DNA of 64,000 nucleotides from Pantoea sp. Cy-639 (GTDB taxonomy: Bacteria; Pseudomonadota; Gammaproteobacteria; Pseudomonadales; Pseudomonadaceae): positions 329,290-393,289 of the forward strand of contig NZ_VWXI01000003.1 of NCBI RefSeq assembly GCF_011752525.1, written 5' to 3'. The translations under genes and the position numbers were made by a program. The notes beneath the pieces were generated by a model. The model did no database searches. It saw only the letters and a list, made by a program, of their open reading frames with translations, and was not told the origin of the DNA. Below are positions 52,136 through 61,842 of this stretch, piece after piece. How positions within the stretch are numbered: position 1 is the stretch's first letter; every line of letters begins with the position of its first letter.

Positions 52136-52947
52136 GTCGCCGGCACTTGGCGGCACGGCTGTTCATGCGGGTGATGTTCGGTCGCGTGCAGGGACATGCC
52201 CAGCCGCTGCCGGCCGGTGCCCGCGCCTTCCAGGTGCAGCCGGCCGACGGCAGCCGCCTGGAAGGCCTGCTGCTGCCCAGCCATGTGCGCCCGCCACGGG
52301 GCGTGGTGCTGCTGTGTCATCCGTTTCTCAAGGACGGCATGCACTACTTCCTGCATCACCAATTGCCACTGGCGCTGCAGCAGCAGGGCTACGACGTGGC
52401 GCTGTTCAACTTCAAGGGCTTTGGCCGCAGCACCCTGGGCGGGCCGAGCTTCGCCGACGACATCCTCGCCGTCGCCCGCCAGTTGGCTGCCGAGTCGCCG
52501 GGGCTGCCCCTGCACCTGCTGGGCTGCTCGTTCGGCGGCTATCACCTGGCCCACGCCCTGGGCCGGGGCGAGCATGGTTTCACCTCGGTGGCGCTGGACA
52601 GCGTGCCGCTGTCGGTACGTGATTTCTTCCGGCGCGGGCCGCTGCGCCCGGTAATGGGCTGGCTGAGCCGCAGCCGTTGGGCCGACGCCACCGGCAGCGC
52701 GCCAATCGGCGAAGCGCTGGCGCAGGCCGGCGACTTGCCGCTGGCCTACCTGTACGGCGAGAGCGACCCCTACATCGCCGCAGCCAATGTGCAGCGCCTG
52801 CTCCGCCGCTGCCCGGGGCTGCGGCTCTACCCGTTCGCCGAGTGCCGGCACCTGGACGGCCATCGCCGCCAGCGCCAGCGCTACATCGATACCCTCCTCG
52901 ACTTCTTCGCCCGCGCCGAACACCGTGCCCGGGCCCTGCATGGATGA
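52132..52947 (+). CDS. Alpha/beta hydrolase (thioesterase-like)
   Basis: This 271-residue hydrolase shows [20 protein letters not shown] (oxyanion region), the nucleophile elbow [15 protein letters not shown] (GxSxG) and a late Asp/His pair ([15 protein letters not shown]). It overlaps both neighbours by 4 nt. Release of the product from ACP is the obvious role, by inference. A basic N-terminal extension ([20 protein letters not shown]) may bind the membrane. Confidence 0.8.
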   Translation: MSRRHLAARLFMRVMFGRVQGHAQPLPAGARAFQVQPADGSRLEGLLLPSHVRPPRGVVLLCHPFLKDGMHYFLHHQLPLALQQQGYDVALFNFKGFGRSTLGGPSFADDILAVARQLAAESPGLPLHLLGCSFGGYHLAHALGRGEHGFTSVALDSVPLSVRDFFRRGPLRPVMGWLSRSRWADATGSAPIGEALAQAGDLPLAYLYGESDPYIAAANVQRLLRRCPGLRLYPFAECRHLDGHRRQRQRYIDTLLDFFARAEHRARALHG

Positions 52948-53708
52948 CTGACATGGACAGCAAATCGCCCCAAGACAACGCCTGGGTACTGGTCACCGGC
53001 GGCAGCCGCGGCATCGGCAAGGCCCTGGTGCAGCGCCTGGCCCGTGACGGCTATCGCGTCGCCTTCACCTACCATTCGGCACGCGACAGCGCCGCGCAAC
53101 TGGAGCGCGAAGTCGCCGAGCAGGGCGGCTGGGCCCGCGGCTTCGCCTGTGACGGGCGCGACGCCGAGGCGGTGCGCGGCACCTGCGAACACCTGCTGGA
53201 AGCCTTCGGCGCGCCCTACGCGCTGATCAACAACATGGGCATCACCGGCGATCAGCTGATGTTCAACTTCGACCAGGCGCGCTACCGCGACGTGATCGCC
53301 AGCAACCTCGACGCCGCGGTGTACTTCAGCACCTGCCTGAGCCAGGCCATGGCCGCCGAGCGCCAGGGCCGCGTGCTGTTGATGTCGTCGGTCAGCGGCT
53401 TCAAGGGCAACAAGGGCCAGCTGGCCTACACCGCGACCAAGGCGGCAATGCTCGGCATGGCCCGGACCATGGCGGTGGAGCTGGCGCGCTTCAAGCTGAC
53501 GGTCAATGCCATCGCCCCGGGCTTCATCGCCACCGAGATGGTCGAGCAGATCGCCGAACCGGTGCGCAAGTCGGTGCTCGACCAGGTGCCGCTCAAGCGC
53601 TTCGGCCAGCCCGAGGAAGTCGCCGCCCTGGCCAGCTTCCTGCTCTCCCCCGAGGCGGGCTACATCACCGGCCAGACCTTCGTCATCGACGGCGGCATGA
53701 CTGCCTGA
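52944..53708 (+). CDS. 3-oxoacyl-ACP reductase-like SDR (FabG-type)
   Basis: This 254-residue SDR has the cofactor motif [31 protein letters not shown] and the catalytic Ser-Tyr-Lys series [23 protein letters not shown]. The C-terminal [14 protein letters not shown] is typical of FabG. It would reduce the beta-ketoacyl-ACP formed by the operon's ketosynthase. The start overlaps the hydrolase stop by 4 nt. Confidence 0.9.
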   Translation: MTDMDSKSPQDNAWVLVTGGSRGIGKALVQRLARDGYRVAFTYHSARDSAAQLEREVAEQGGWARGFACDGRDAEAVRGTCEHLLEAFGAPYALINNMGITGDQLMFNFDQARYRDVIASNLDAAVYFSTCLSQAMAAERQGRVLLMSSVSGFKGNKGQLAYTATKAAMLGMARTMAVELARFKLTVNAIAPGFIATEMVEQIAEPVRKSVLDQVPLKRFGQPEEVAALASFLLSPEAGYITGQTFVIDGGMTA

Positions 53709-53737
53709 TCGTCTCTCCCCGCAGCCTGGAGCCCACC

Positions 53738-54079
53738 ATGACCTACGTCGTCACCGACAACTGCATCCAGTGCCGGCACACCAACTGTGTCGACATCTGC
53801 CCGGCCGATGCCTTCCACCTCGGCCCCAACTTCATCGTCATCAACCCTGCGGAATGCGTGGACTGCGCGCTGTGCGTGCCCGAGTGCCCGGAGGCGGCGA
53901 TCAGCTCGGAGCACGAACTGCCCGACAGCGAGCGCCACTTCATCGCCCTCAACGCCGAGCTGGCACAGACATGGCCAGTGCTGCTGCAGCGCATCGACCC
54001 GCTGCCCGAGCATGCTACCTGGAGCCAGCGCCCGAACAAGCTCAGCCACCTGCTGCGCGAAGCCGAGGCGGTGGACTGA
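53738..54079 (+). CDS. FdxA-like seven-iron ferredoxin
   Basis: This 113-residue ferredoxin has cysteines at 9, 12, 17, 21, 40, 43, 46 and 50 (NCIQCRHTNCVDICP, ECVDCALCVPECP), matching the [3Fe-4S]/[4Fe-4S] arrangement of FdxA. The long C-terminal tail is as in Azotobacter-type ferredoxin I. It lies 29 nt after the ketoreductase and probably donates electrons to the di-iron oxygenase of the operon. Confidence 0.88.
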   Translation: MTYVVTDNCIQCRHTNCVDICPADAFHLGPNFIVINPAECVDCALCVPECPEAAISSEHELPDSERHFIALNAELAQTWPVLLQRIDPLPEHATWSQRPNKLSHLLREAEAVD

Positions 54080-54136
54080 ACACACTGGTCTACGCTGTGG
54101 CCAGGACAATCACTCGACGCAGGGAGCAACGAGCGC

Positions 54137-54565
54137 ATGGAACACTACAACTCGGCCTTGGTTCTGGCCGCCCTCCTCAGCGCGGTGGCCGCCGCGCTGC
54201 ACCTTGGCATCATCGCCGGCGGCGCGCGCTGGTACCGCTTCTTCGGCGCCGGCGAGCGCTTCGCCACGGCGGCGGAACAGGGGCGCTGGTTCCCGGCGCT
54301 GGTGACCCTGGGGATCGCGGCGGTGCTGTTCGTCTGGGCGGCCTACGCGCTGTCCGGCGCCGGCATGATCGAGCCACTGCCGCTGCTGCGCCTGGGGCTG
54401 ATCGCCATCACCCTGGTGTACCTGGTTCGCGGCACCATAGGCGCCTTCCTGCTGGTCGGCACCGGGCGCAGCAACCGCTTCATCGTGGTCAGCTCGATCA
54501 TCTGCCTGGGCTACGGCCTGGTGCACCTGGTCGGCGTGATCCAGATGTGGGACCGGCTGGCCTGA
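54137..54565 (+). CDS. Small integral membrane protein, four helices, unknown
   Basis: This 142-residue protein has four hydrophobic segments (SALVLAALLSAVAAALHLGI, FPALVTLGIAAVLFVWAAYA, LRLGLIAITLVYLVRGTIGA, IVVSSIICLGYGLVHLVGVI). Proteins of this build are frequent in pseudomonads and uncharacterised. The ATG at 54137 has AGGGAGC upstream. It is the last gene in line with the ketosynthase operon, with a gap of 57 nt. Confidence 0.75.
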   Translation: MEHYNSALVLAALLSAVAAALHLGIIAGGARWYRFFGAGERFATAAEQGRWFPALVTLGIAAVLFVWAAYALSGAGMIEPLPLLRLGLIAITLVYLVRGTIGAFLLVGTGRSNRFIVVSSIICLGYGLVHLVGVIQMWDRLA

Positions 54566-54613
54566 GCGACGACTATCGCAATACCGTCAACGAATGCGGC
54601 TAAGCTTGTTGCC

Positions 54614-55243
54614 ATGGATGACTCCGACTACTTGCGCCTGCTCACCATCCAGGCCGAACAAGCCAATGCCTTTCTGTCCAATGCGCGCAAATGGGAACGC
54701 GAGCGTTGGGTCTGCCAGCGCCTGCTGCAGGGGCTGAACATTCCCTACCGCGGCGAGGACTTCACCCCTGCCGGGCAGGAGCCGCCGGACGTACTGTTCC
54801 GCGATGCCGCATTCGAGGTGTTCTTCGTGCTCGACGAGGGCCGGCGCCTGAACGACGAATGGCGCGAGGAGCTGCAACGCCGGCGCAGCGCCTTCTCGCT
54901 GAGCCAGCTGGTGCGCCGCGAAGTACGCCCACGCCGGATCAGCGCCCAGGAACTGGTCGGGCGCCTGGCGCCGACCCTGCGCAAGAAGGCGCATAACTAC
55001 CGCGAGCGCGGACTGGACCTGGGCGAGCTGGACATCATCGCCTTCGCCAGCCTCAAGCGCGAAGTGCTCGACCTCAACAGCCATTTCCCGCCGCCCACCG
55101 AATACCTGCGCCAGGGTTGGCGCTCGCTGTCGCTGGTCGGCCCGACTTTCGCCCGGGTGCTGTTCGCCCACCCCGACGCGCCGGACTTCCTGCGCGGCAA
55201 CCTGGGGCGCAGCATCGTGTTCGACGTAGGTATCAGTCTTTGA
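54614..55243 (+). CDS. DUF1780 family protein
   Basis: This 209-residue soluble protein is conserved in pseudomonads. It has the N-terminal segment DYLRLLTIQAEQANAFLSNARKWERERWVCQRLLQGL and later the pattern LGELDIIAFASLKREVLDLN. No catalytic motif is recognised. It is followed by other core genes and marks the return to conserved chromosome after the quorum-sensing cluster. Confidence 0.85.
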   Translation: MDDSDYLRLLTIQAEQANAFLSNARKWERERWVCQRLLQGLNIPYRGEDFTPAGQEPPDVLFRDAAFEVFFVLDEGRRLNDEWREELQRRRSAFSLSQLVRREVRPRRISAQELVGRLAPTLRKKAHNYRERGLDLGELDIIAFASLKREVLDLNSHFPPPTEYLRQGWRSLSLVGPTFARVLFAHPDAPDFLRGNLGRSIVFDVGISL

Positions 55244-55375
55244 TCCAGTGCCGAGGATCTTTGCGATCACGTACACTCGGCGCCAGGGATAGAAAGCATT
55301 ATCATTCGGTCCACGCGTTTGCGTGAATGCTGTGGCGTACACGCAGCCACAAACGTCTATCTGACGAGGCCCACC

Positions 55376-55549
55376 ATGACCAGCCGCCTGAATCCCGAAG
55401 ATCAGCGTCGTGTCGATGAGTACCTGAGCGCCCCCCAGCATCGAGTCGAGCGCAGGCCCTTCCGGCCTTGGCTGCTCCTGTTCCTGGTGGTCGCGGTGAC
55501 CGTTGGTCTGGGCCTGTTGAGCCGTCTGCTGAGTCGGTTGGTGCTATGA
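55376..55549 (+). CDS. DUF3094 family small membrane protein
   Basis: This 57-residue single-pass protein has a polar N-terminus MTSRLNPEDQRRVDEYLSAP, a basic stretch and one C-terminal helix (WLLLFLVVAVTVGLGLLSRL). It matches the DUF3094 proteins of Pseudomonas, which commonly precede ndh. The function is unknown. Confidence 0.85.
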   Translation: MTSRLNPEDQRRVDEYLSAPQHRVERRPFRPWLLLFLVVAVTVGLGLLSRLLSRLVL

Positions 55550-55630
55550 GCTGCCTTGCGCTCGCCCGCCCTTCAGCACTAAGGCCGGACCTTGTGTCCA
55601 CGAATTCCGTAAAACTTGTGAGATATCCCC

Positions 55631-56926
55631 ATGACTCATCGCATCGTGATTGTCGGCGGCGGCGCCGGCGGCCTGGAACTGGCGACCCGCCTGGGCAAGA
55701 CCCTAGGCAAGCGCAAACAGGCCGAGATCACCCTGGTTGATGCCAACCTGACCCACATCTGGAAACCACTGCTGCACGAAGTGGCTGCCGGCTCGCTGAA
55801 CTCCTCGGAAGACGAGCTGAACTACGTGGCCCAGGCCAAGTGGAACCACTTCAACTTCCAGATGGGCCGCATGAGCGGCCTGGACCGTGAACACAAGCTG
55901 ATCCAGCTGGCCGCGACCCTCGACGACGACGGCCACGAGCTGCTGCCTGCGCGCACCCTGGGCTACGACACCCTGGTGATCGCAGTGGGCAGCAACACCA
56001 ACGACTTCGGCACCCTAGGCGCGGCCCAGCACTGCCTGTTCCTCGACAGCCGCAAGCAAGCCGAGCGCTTCCACCAGCAACTGCTCAACCACTACCTGCG
56101 TGCCCACGCCGGCGACGTGGCCAGCGAGCAGATCAGCGTGGCCATCGTCGGCGCCGGCGCCACCGGTGTCGAGCTGGCGGCCGAGCTGCACAACGCCGCC
56201 CACGAGCTGGCGGCCTACGGCCTGGACAAGATCCAGCCCAAAGACATGCACATCACCATCATCGAAGCCGGCCCGCGGGTGCTGCCGGCGCTACCGGAGC
56301 GCATCAGCGTGCCGGTGCACAAGACTCTGGAAAAACTCGGGGTGACGGTGATGACCAACGCCGCGGTCAGCGAAGTGACCGCCGATGGCCTGAAGACCGC
56401 CTCGGGCGAAGTGATCCAGGCCAGCCTGAAGGTGTGGGCGGCGGGCATTCGCGCACCGGGCTTCCTCAAGGATATCGACGGCCTGGAGACCAACCGCATC
56501 AACCAGCTGGTGGTGCGCCCGACCCTGCAGACCACCCGCGACGACAACATCTTCGCCTTCGGCGACTGCGCCGCCTGCCCGCAGCCGGGCAGCGACCGCA
56601 ACGTGCCACCACGGGCCCAGGCCGCGCACCAGCAAGCCTCGTTGCTGGCCAAGAGCCTGAAGGCGCGCCTCGAGAACAAGCCGCTGCCGACCTACGCGTA
56701 CAAGGACTACGGCTCGCTGGTATCGCTGTCGCGCTTCTCGGCGGTGGGCAACCTGATGGGTAACCTGATGGGCAGCGTGAAGCTGGAAGGCTGGCTGGCG
56801 CGGATGTTCTACGTGTCGCTGTACCGCATGCACCAGATGGCACTGTACGGGGCCTTCCGCACCTTGATGCTGATGATCGGCAGCAAGATCGGCCGGGGTA
56901 CCGAGCCGCGCCTGAAGCTGCACTGA
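55631..56926 (+). CDS. ndh: Type II NADH:quinone dehydrogenase
   Basis: This 431-residue non-proton-pumping NADH dehydrogenase has two dinucleotide-binding folds: FAD at the N-terminus (RIVIVGGGAGGLELATRLG) and NADH in the middle (VAIVGAGATGVELAAELHN). It also shows the FAD-contact motif NIFAFGDCAACP and the quinone-site AHQQASLLAKSL. It is membrane-associated through its C-terminal amphipathic helices. Confidence 0.95.
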   Translation: MTHRIVIVGGGAGGLELATRLGKTLGKRKQAEITLVDANLTHIWKPLLHEVAAGSLNSSEDELNYVAQAKWNHFNFQMGRMSGLDREHKLIQLAATLDDDGHELLPARTLGYDTLVIAVGSNTNDFGTLGAAQHCLFLDSRKQAERFHQQLLNHYLRAHAGDVASEQISVAIVGAGATGVELAAELHNAAHELAAYGLDKIQPKDMHITIIEAGPRVLPALPERISVPVHKTLEKLGVTVMTNAAVSEVTADGLKTASGEVIQASLKVWAAGIRAPGFLKDIDGLETNRINQLVVRPTLQTTRDDNIFAFGDCAACPQPGSDRNVPPRAQAAHQQASLLAKSLKARLENKPLPTYAYKDYGSLVSLSRFSAVGNLMGNLMGSVKLEGWLARMFYVSLYRMHQMALYGAFRTLMLMIGSKIGRGTEPRLKLH

Positions 56927-56971
56927 GGCTTCAAGATCCTGGGGCTGCCATGCAGCCCTTTCGCGACCCAA

Positions 56972-57013
56972 GGCCGCTCCTGCAGGAGATTGCGTTTCTC
57001 TACAGGAGCGGCC
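56972..57013. repeat. Inverted repeat between convergent ndh and RibD-like gene
   Basis: The arms GGCCGCTCCTG (56972-56982) and CAGGAGCGGCC (57003-57013) are perfect with a 20-nt loop. This is a REP-type or bidirectional terminator element. Confidence 0.65.
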
Positions 57014-57020
57014 CCGCCAC

Positions 57021-57557
57021 TCACCTGAGCACGCGATACGTGCTCTGCACAAACCCGCTCTCGTAGCTGGTCGTCCTCATGTGCTGCAACAGCACATCCT
57101 TCGCCAACCCGCCGAACAACGCTATCCCCTGCCCCAGCAGCACGGGAATGCGGGTAATGGTCAACTCGTCCACCAACCCCTCCCGCAAGAACCCCTGGAT
57201 CAGCTTGCCACCATCCAGGTACAGGCTCCTGGCCTCCGTTTCCTGTAAGTGCTCGAGCAGCGCCGGGATCGGCCCCGGGTGCAGTTCGACGCCCTCCGGC
57301 GTGCCCTCAGGCAACTGCTGGAGACTGGTGCTGACCACCACCACACGAATGTTCGGATACGGCCACTCACCGAATGTCATGACCTTGTCGAAAGTGCCAC
57401 GCCCCATCACCAGCGTGTCGACGCTGGCCATGAACCCGGCGTAGCCATGGTCGTCGGTGGATTGGGTAGCGCCCAGCAGCCAGTCGAGGCCACCGTCTTC
57501 GCGGGCGATGTAGCCATCCAGGCTGGTGGCGATGAATACGCTGGCCTTGAGAGCCAT
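57021..57557 (-). CDS. Dihydrofolate reductase-family (RibD C-terminal-like) protein
   Basis: This 178-residue NADPH-dependent reductase-fold protein begins MALKASVFIATSLDGYIARE, with LVMGRGTFDKVM and LYLDGGKLIQGFLREGLVDEL typical of the RibD C-terminal/DHFR-like family. Substrate and pathway are unknown; it is not adjacent to riboflavin genes. I use the ATG at 57557. Confidence 0.85.
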   Translation of the reverse strand: MALKASVFIATSLDGYIAREDGGLDWLLGATQSTDDHGYAGFMASVDTLVMGRGTFDKVMTFGEWPYPNIRVVVVSTSLQQLPEGTPEGVELHPGPIPALLEHLQETEARSLYLDGGKLIQGFLREGLVDELTITRIPVLLGQGIALFGGLAKDVLLQHMRTTSYESGFVQSTYRVLR

Positions 57558-57635
57558 GGCGGGATGCTCCTTGTGACAAAAGCCATAGGCTAACAAGGGC
57601 ACGAGGAAGGGTCTGTGATTTATTGTGTGCAAAAG

Positions 57636-57667
57636 AAAAAGGGCATCTCATTCGAGATGCCCTTTTT
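57636..57667 (-). terminator. Terminator of the tRNA Asn-Pro-Lys operon
   Basis: AAAAAGGGCATCTC/GAGATGCCCTTTTT is a perfect 14-bp stem with a 4-nt ATTC loop just past tRNA-Lys. It is symmetrical, with A and T tails, and can work in both directions. Confidence 0.9.
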
Positions 57668-57670
57668 ACA

Positions 57671-57746
57671 TGGTGGGTCGTGTAGGATTCGAACCTACGA
57701 CCAATTGGTTAAAAGCCAACTGCTCTACCAACTGAGCTAACGACCC
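57671..57746 (-). tRNA. tRNA-Lys(TTT)
   Basis: The cloverleaf starts GGGTCGTTAGCTCAGTTGGT, with anticodon loop CTTTTAA (TTT), T-loop TTCGAAT and an encoded CCA. Confidence 0.97.
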
Positions 57747-57752
57747 GGAAAA

Positions 57753-57829
57753 TGGTCGGGGTGAGGGGATTCGAACTCCTGACATCCTGCTCCCAAAGCA
57801 GGCGCGCTACCGGACTGCGCTACACCCCG
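57753..57829 (-). tRNA. tRNA-Pro(TGG)
   Basis: The cloverleaf starts CGGGGTGTAGCGCAGTCCGG, with anticodon TGG within CTTTGGGAG, T-loop TTCGAAT and an encoded CCA. Confidence 0.97.
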
Positions 57830-57833
57830 AGAT

Positions 57834-57909
57834 TGGCTCCGCGACCTGGACTCGAACCAGGGACCCAATGATTAACAGTCATTTGCTCTACCGACTGAGC
57901 TATCGCGGA
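57834..57909 (-). tRNA. tRNA-Asn(GTT)
   Basis: The cloverleaf starts TCCGCGATAGCTCAGTCGGT, with anticodon loop CTGTTAA (GTT), T-loop TTCGAGT and an encoded CCA. It is the first tRNA of the operon. Confidence 0.97.
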
Positions 57910-58004
57910 ACTGAACTTCGGTACATCTTTACAGCTTCGAAGCCTGTGTTAGCTTCGTACTCTTTAGCTTCTTCGCTTTCGCGTTGTCGCTGCTGAGGCC
58001 GGCT

Positions 58005-58032
58005 ATTCTACATTCTTCGTTTTGCTTGTCAA
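58005..58032 (-). promoter_or_regulatory. Strong sigma70 promoter of the tRNA operon
   Basis: On the minus strand, TTGACA (58032-58027) and TAGAAT (58010-58005) are separated by 16 nt and followed by a GC-rich AGCCGGCC discriminator, typical of stable-RNA promoters under stringent control. Confidence 0.85.
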
Positions 58033-58311
58033 CCACTTTTTTTCATTCAACTTACTGATTTGTAAGTTGTTTTCAGATCGTCGGTGTTGCTGGCGATCTG
58101 CTCAGTGCCTGACAGCGGGGCGAATATTAGGGGCACTTCGATTTTTGTGCAAGCACTTTTTTCAAAATTTTCAGCAAGTTAGATCCGGGCCCGAAAAATC
58201 AGGGGGTTGCGCTGCCTGTACCCAGGCTAGCGCGCCCCCATAAGCCCATGCGAGGGCCGAGCGTCATATCTTGTGAACGCGCCCTTGCCTCGCGCTGGCG
58301 ATGGCCCGGCC
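58033..58311. other. Intergenic region upstream of the tRNA operon
   Basis: I see no gene here. The sequence is AT-rich near the promoter (58033-58185), suggesting an UP-element-like region, and becomes GC-rich toward clpB. Confidence 0.6.
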
Positions 58312-58343
58312 ATAAAAAAGAGCCCCGCTTGCGCGGGACTCTT
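58312..58343 (-). terminator. clpB terminator
   Basis: On the minus strand, AAGAGTCCCGC and GCGGGGCTCTT pair around a short loop and run into TTTTTTAT, 15 nt past the clpB stop. Confidence 0.85.
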
Positions 58344-58358
58344 CATTGGCTACCGTGA

Positions 58359-60923
58359 TCAGGCGAAGACGATCTCGTCGCCCTCCACCTGCGCGGTGAT
58401 CGCCGTGCCAGGCAGGAACTGACCGCTCAGGATCAGTTGCGCCAGCGGGTTCTCGATCCAGCGCTGGATCGCCCGCTTCAGTGGACGTGCGCCATACACC
58501 GGGTCGTAACCGACGGCGATCAGCTTGTCGAGCGCCTCCGGACTCAGGCTCAGCGACAGCTCGCGCTCGGCCAGACGGCTGCGCAGGCGGCCAAGCTGGA
58601 TCTCGGTGATGCCAGCGATCTGCTCACGGCCCAACGGCTCGAACACCACCACTTCGTCGATCCGGTTGATGAACTCCGGACGGAAGTGTGCACCCACCGC
58701 ATCCATCACTGCCGCACGTTGTGCCTCGCGATCACCGGCCAGCTCCTGGATCTGCGCCGAGCCCAGGTTGGAGGTCATCACGATCACGGTGTTGCGAAAG
58801 TCCACCGTACGCCCGTGGCTATCGGTCAGACGGCCATCCTCGAGCACCTGCAGCAACACGTTGAACACATCCGGGTGGGCCTTCTCCACCTCGTCGAGCA
58901 GCACCACCGAATACGGTTTGCGACGCACCGCCTCGGTCAGGTAGCCACCCTCCTCGTAGCCGACGTAGCCTGGCGGTGCACCGATCAACCGCGCCACGGA
59001 GTGTTTCTCCATGAACTCGGACATGTCGATGCGCACCATGGCCTCTTCGGTGTCGAACAGGAACTCGGCCAGCGCCTTGCACAGCTCGGTCTTGCCCACG
59101 CCGGTCGGGCCGAGGAACAGGAACGAGCCACTTGGACGGTTCGGGTCGGACAACCCGGCACGGGAACGGCGCACGGCGTTGGCCACGGCGGTCACCGCCT
59201 CGTTCTGGCCGATCACCCGCTCATGCAGCAGCGACTCCATCTTCAGCAGCTTCTCGCGCTCGCCTTCGAGCATCTTGGCCACCGGGATGCCGGTCCACTT
59301 CGACACCACTTCGGCGATCTCTTCCTCGGTCACCTTGTTGCGCAGCAACTGGTTCTCGGTCTTGCCGTGCTGGTCGACCATCTGCAGGCTGCGCTCCAGG
59401 TCCGGGATCACCCCGTACTGCAGCTCGGCCATGCGGCTGAGATCGCCTTTGCGACGGGCGGCTTCCAGCTCCTGGCGCGCTTGCTCGATCTTCTGCTGGA
59501 TCTGCGCCGAGCCCTGCACTTCGGCTTTCTCGGAGGCCCAGATTTCCTCGAGGTCGGAGTACTCGCGCTCCAGTCGCTCGATTTCCTCGGTCAGTTTCTC
59601 CAGGCGTTTCTTCGCCGCTTCGTCTTCTTCTTTCTTCAGCGCCTGGGATTCCACCTTCAGCTGGATCAGGCGGCGGTCAAGACGGTCGAGCACCTCCGGC
59701 TTGGAGTCGATCTCCATGCGGATGCGGCTGGCGGCCTCGTCGATCAGGTCGATGGCCTTGTCCGGCAACTGACGATCGGTAATGTAGCGGTGGCTGAGTT
59801 TGGCTGCGGCAATGATCGCACCGTCGGTGATGGCCACCTTGTGGTGCACTTCATAGCGCTCCTTCAGGCCACGCAGGATGGCGATGGTGTCCTCCTCGCT
59901 CGGCTCTTCCACCAGCACCTTCTGGAAACGACGCTCGAGGGCGGCGTCCTTCTCGATGAACTGGCGGTACTCGTTGAGCGTGGTGGCACCAACGCAGTGC
60001 AGCTCGCCACGGGCCAGGGCCGGCTTGAGCATGTTGCCGGCGTCCATGGCGCCCTCGCCCTTGCCGGCGCCGACCATGGTATGCAGCTCGTCGATGAACA
60101 GGATGATCTGGCCTTCCTGCTTGGACAGTTCGTTGAGCAACGCCTTGAGGCGCTCCTCGAACTCGCCGCGGTACTTGGCGCCAGCGATCAGCGCGCCCAT
60201 GTCCAGGGCCAGCAGGCGCTTGCCCTTGAGGCCGTCGGGGACTTCGCCGTTGATGATGCGCTGGGCCAGGCCTTCGGCAATGGCGGTCTTGCCGACACCG
60301 GGCTCGCCGATCAGCACCGGGTTGTTCTTGGTACGGCGCTGCAGCACCTGCACGGTGCGGCGGATCTCGTCGTCACGGCCGATCACCGGGTCGAGCTTGC
60401 CTTCCTCGGCGCGCTTGGTCAGGTCGACGGTGTACTTGTCCAGGGCCTGGCGCGATTCCTCGGCATTGGCGTCGTTCACCGCCGCGCCGCCGCGCAGGTT
60501 GTTGATGGCGTTTTCCAGGGCCTTCTTGCTCACGCCCTGGCCAAGCAGCAGCTTGCCGACCTTGCTGTGTTCGTCCATGGCAGCGAGCAGCACCAGCTCG
60601 CTGGAGATGAACTGGTCGCCCTTCTGCTGGGCCAGGCGATCGGCCTGGTTGAGCAGACGCGCCAGGTCCTGGGACATGTTCACGTCGCCGGTGGGGTTCT
60701 GGATCTTCGGTAGTTGGTCGAGCTCCTTGGTCAACGCCTTGCGCAGGCTGTTGATGTCGAAGCCGACCTGCATCAGCAGCGGCTTGATCGAGCCGCCCTG
60801 CTGGTCGATCAGCGCCTGCAGCAGGTGCAGGGGCTCGATGGCCGGATGGTCCATGCCCACGGCCAGGGATTGGGAATCGGATAACGCGAGTTGCAGCTTG
60901 CTGGTCAGTCGGTCTATTCGCAT
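58359..60923 (-). CDS. clpB: ATP-dependent disaggregase ClpB
   Basis: This 854-residue Hsp100 chaperone disaggregates proteins together with DnaK. It has the N-terminal Clp-N repeat region ([20 protein letters not shown]), AAA1 with Walker [15 protein letters not shown], a long coiled-coil middle domain (~410-530, [20 protein letters not shown]), and AAA2 with [18 protein letters not shown]. The length matches the family. A heat-shock type promoter lies at 61002-61027. Confidence 0.98.
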   Translation of the reverse strand: MRIDRLTSKLQLALSDSQSLAVGMDHPAIEPLHLLQALIDQQGGSIKPLLMQVGFDINSLRKALTKELDQLPKIQNPTGDVNMSQDLARLLNQADRLAQQKGDQFISSELVLLAAMDEHSKVGKLLLGQGVSKKALENAINNLRGGAAVNDANAEESRQALDKYTVDLTKRAEEGKLDPVIGRDDEIRRTVQVLQRRTKNNPVLIGEPGVGKTAIAEGLAQRIINGEVPDGLKGKRLLALDMGALIAGAKYRGEFEERLKALLNELSKQEGQIILFIDELHTMVGAGKGEGAMDAGNMLKPALARGELHCVGATTLNEYRQFIEKDAALERRFQKVLVEEPSEEDTIAILRGLKERYEVHHKVAITDGAIIAAAKLSHRYITDRQLPDKAIDLIDEAASRIRMEIDSKPEVLDRLDRRLIQLKVESQALKKEEDEAAKKRLEKLTEEIERLEREYSDLEEIWASEKAEVQGSAQIQQKIEQARQELEAARRKGDLSRMAELQYGVIPDLERSLQMVDQHGKTENQLLRNKVTEEEIAEVVSKWTGIPVAKMLEGEREKLLKMESLLHERVIGQNEAVTAVANAVRRSRAGLSDPNRPSGSFLFLGPTGVGKTELCKALAEFLFDTEEAMVRIDMSEFMEKHSVARLIGAPPGYVGYEEGGYLTEAVRRKPYSVVLLDEVEKAHPDVFNVLLQVLEDGRLTDSHGRTVDFRNTVIVMTSNLGSAQIQELAGDREAQRAAVMDAVGAHFRPEFINRIDEVVVFEPLGREQIAGITEIQLGRLRSRLAERELSLSLSPEALDKLIAVGYDPVYGARPLKRAIQRWIENPLAQLILSGQFLPGTAITAQVEGDEIVFA

Positions 60924-61001
60924 GGGGATACCTTCCTATAAAGGGCAGGCGGAGCGATGGACAGCACCTGTAATGAAGAACCTGCCTGAGATGACCAATA
61001 G

Positions 61002-61027
61002 ATAAGGGTGATTCTGGAAGATTCAAG
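61002..61027 (-). promoter_or_regulatory. Sigma32 (heat-shock) promoter of clpB
   Basis: On the minus strand CTTGAA (61027-61022) and CCCTTAT (61008-61002) are separated by 13 nt, close to the RpoH consensus CTTGAA-N13-CCCCAT. It lies about 80 nt upstream of the clpB start. Confidence 0.8.
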
Positions 61028-61101
61028 CGTAGCGGGGTTGACAGAAGTCAGCGCGCGCTGATTTGAGTGACCCAGGGCTCATGGCGTGGGAGCGGGCGGG
61101 T

Positions 61102-61842
61102 TCAGCGCGGCTGCAGCCAGACCAACGAAGCGAAGCGCCCGCCCTGCGGGGTACGGCGATAGGAAAAGAAGCGCGAATCGTTGACCGTGCACAAACCACC
61201 GCCATGGACGGCAGTCACCCCGAACGCCGCCAGGCGAATCCGCGCCAGCTGGTAGATATCGGCCATCAGCTTGCCCGGGCGCTCGCCATCGACGAAGGCC
61301 GCTGCGGCCTCGGGATGAACGGCAGTGAAGGCATCGCGCACTTCCAGGCCGACTTCGAAGGCCTGCGGCCCGATAGCCGGGCCCAACCACACCAGCACCT
61401 CTTCGGGCGGCACGGCCAGGCGGTCCAGGGTGGCCTCCAGCACGCCTCCGGCCAGCCCGCGCCAGCCGGCATGCGCGGCAGCCACGCGGGTACCGGCACG
61501 GTCACAGAACAGCGCAGGCAGGCAGTCGGCGGTCATCACCGTGCAGGCGATGCCCGGCTGGTCTGTCCAGCTGGCATCGGCTTCGGCCACCACGGCAGGG
61601 TTGGCATCCGCCACCACCAGCCCATGCAGCTGCTTGAGCCAGGCGGGCTGGATGGCGAACGCGTCGCTCAGGCGGCGGCGATTCTCGGCGACCGCGGCGG
61701 GGTCATCGCCCACATGGTCACCAAGATTGAAGGAGGCGTAAGGCGGCAGGCTGATACCGCCCTCGCGGGTGGTGACGCAGGCGCGAACCGAGGCCGGGGC
61801 CGGCCAGTCGGGGATGATCAGCGACTGCGTCAGGCCATTCAT
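61102..61842 (-). CDS. pgeF: Peptidoglycan editing factor/YfiH-family laccase-domain protein
   Basis: This 246-residue protein of the YfiH (multicopper polyphenol oxidase/purine nucleoside phosphorylase-like) family has the metal-ligand motifs QLHGLVVADA, TADCLPALFCD and AAAHAGWRGLAGGV. In E. coli PgeF prevents misincorporation of L-Ser into the peptidoglycan precursor. The start overlaps the rluD stop by 4 nt, the usual rluD-yfiH arrangement. Confidence 0.93.
   Translation of the reverse strand: MNGLTQSLIIPDWPAPASVRACVTTREGGISLPPYASFNLGDHVGDDPAAVAENRRRLSDAFAIQPAWLKQLHGLVVADANPAVVAEADASWTDQPGIACTVMTADCLPALFCDRAGTRVAAAHAGWRGLAGGVLEATLDRLAVPPEEVLVWLGPAIGPQAFEVGLEVRDAFTAVHPEAAAAFVDGERPGKLMADIYQLARIRLAAFGVTAVHGGGLCTVNDSRFFSYRRTPQGGRFASLVWLQPR

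Noticed and set aside
57834..57909. Possible integration (att) site at the tRNA-Asn-Pro-Lys operon
   Set aside because: No duplicated tRNA 3' end, integrase or foreign DNA is seen next to these tRNAs in the window.
58437..60713. A 758-codon open frame on the plus strand across clpB
   Set aside because: It is a shadow of ClpB with low-complexity His/Leu/Gln-rich composition and no recognisable domain.
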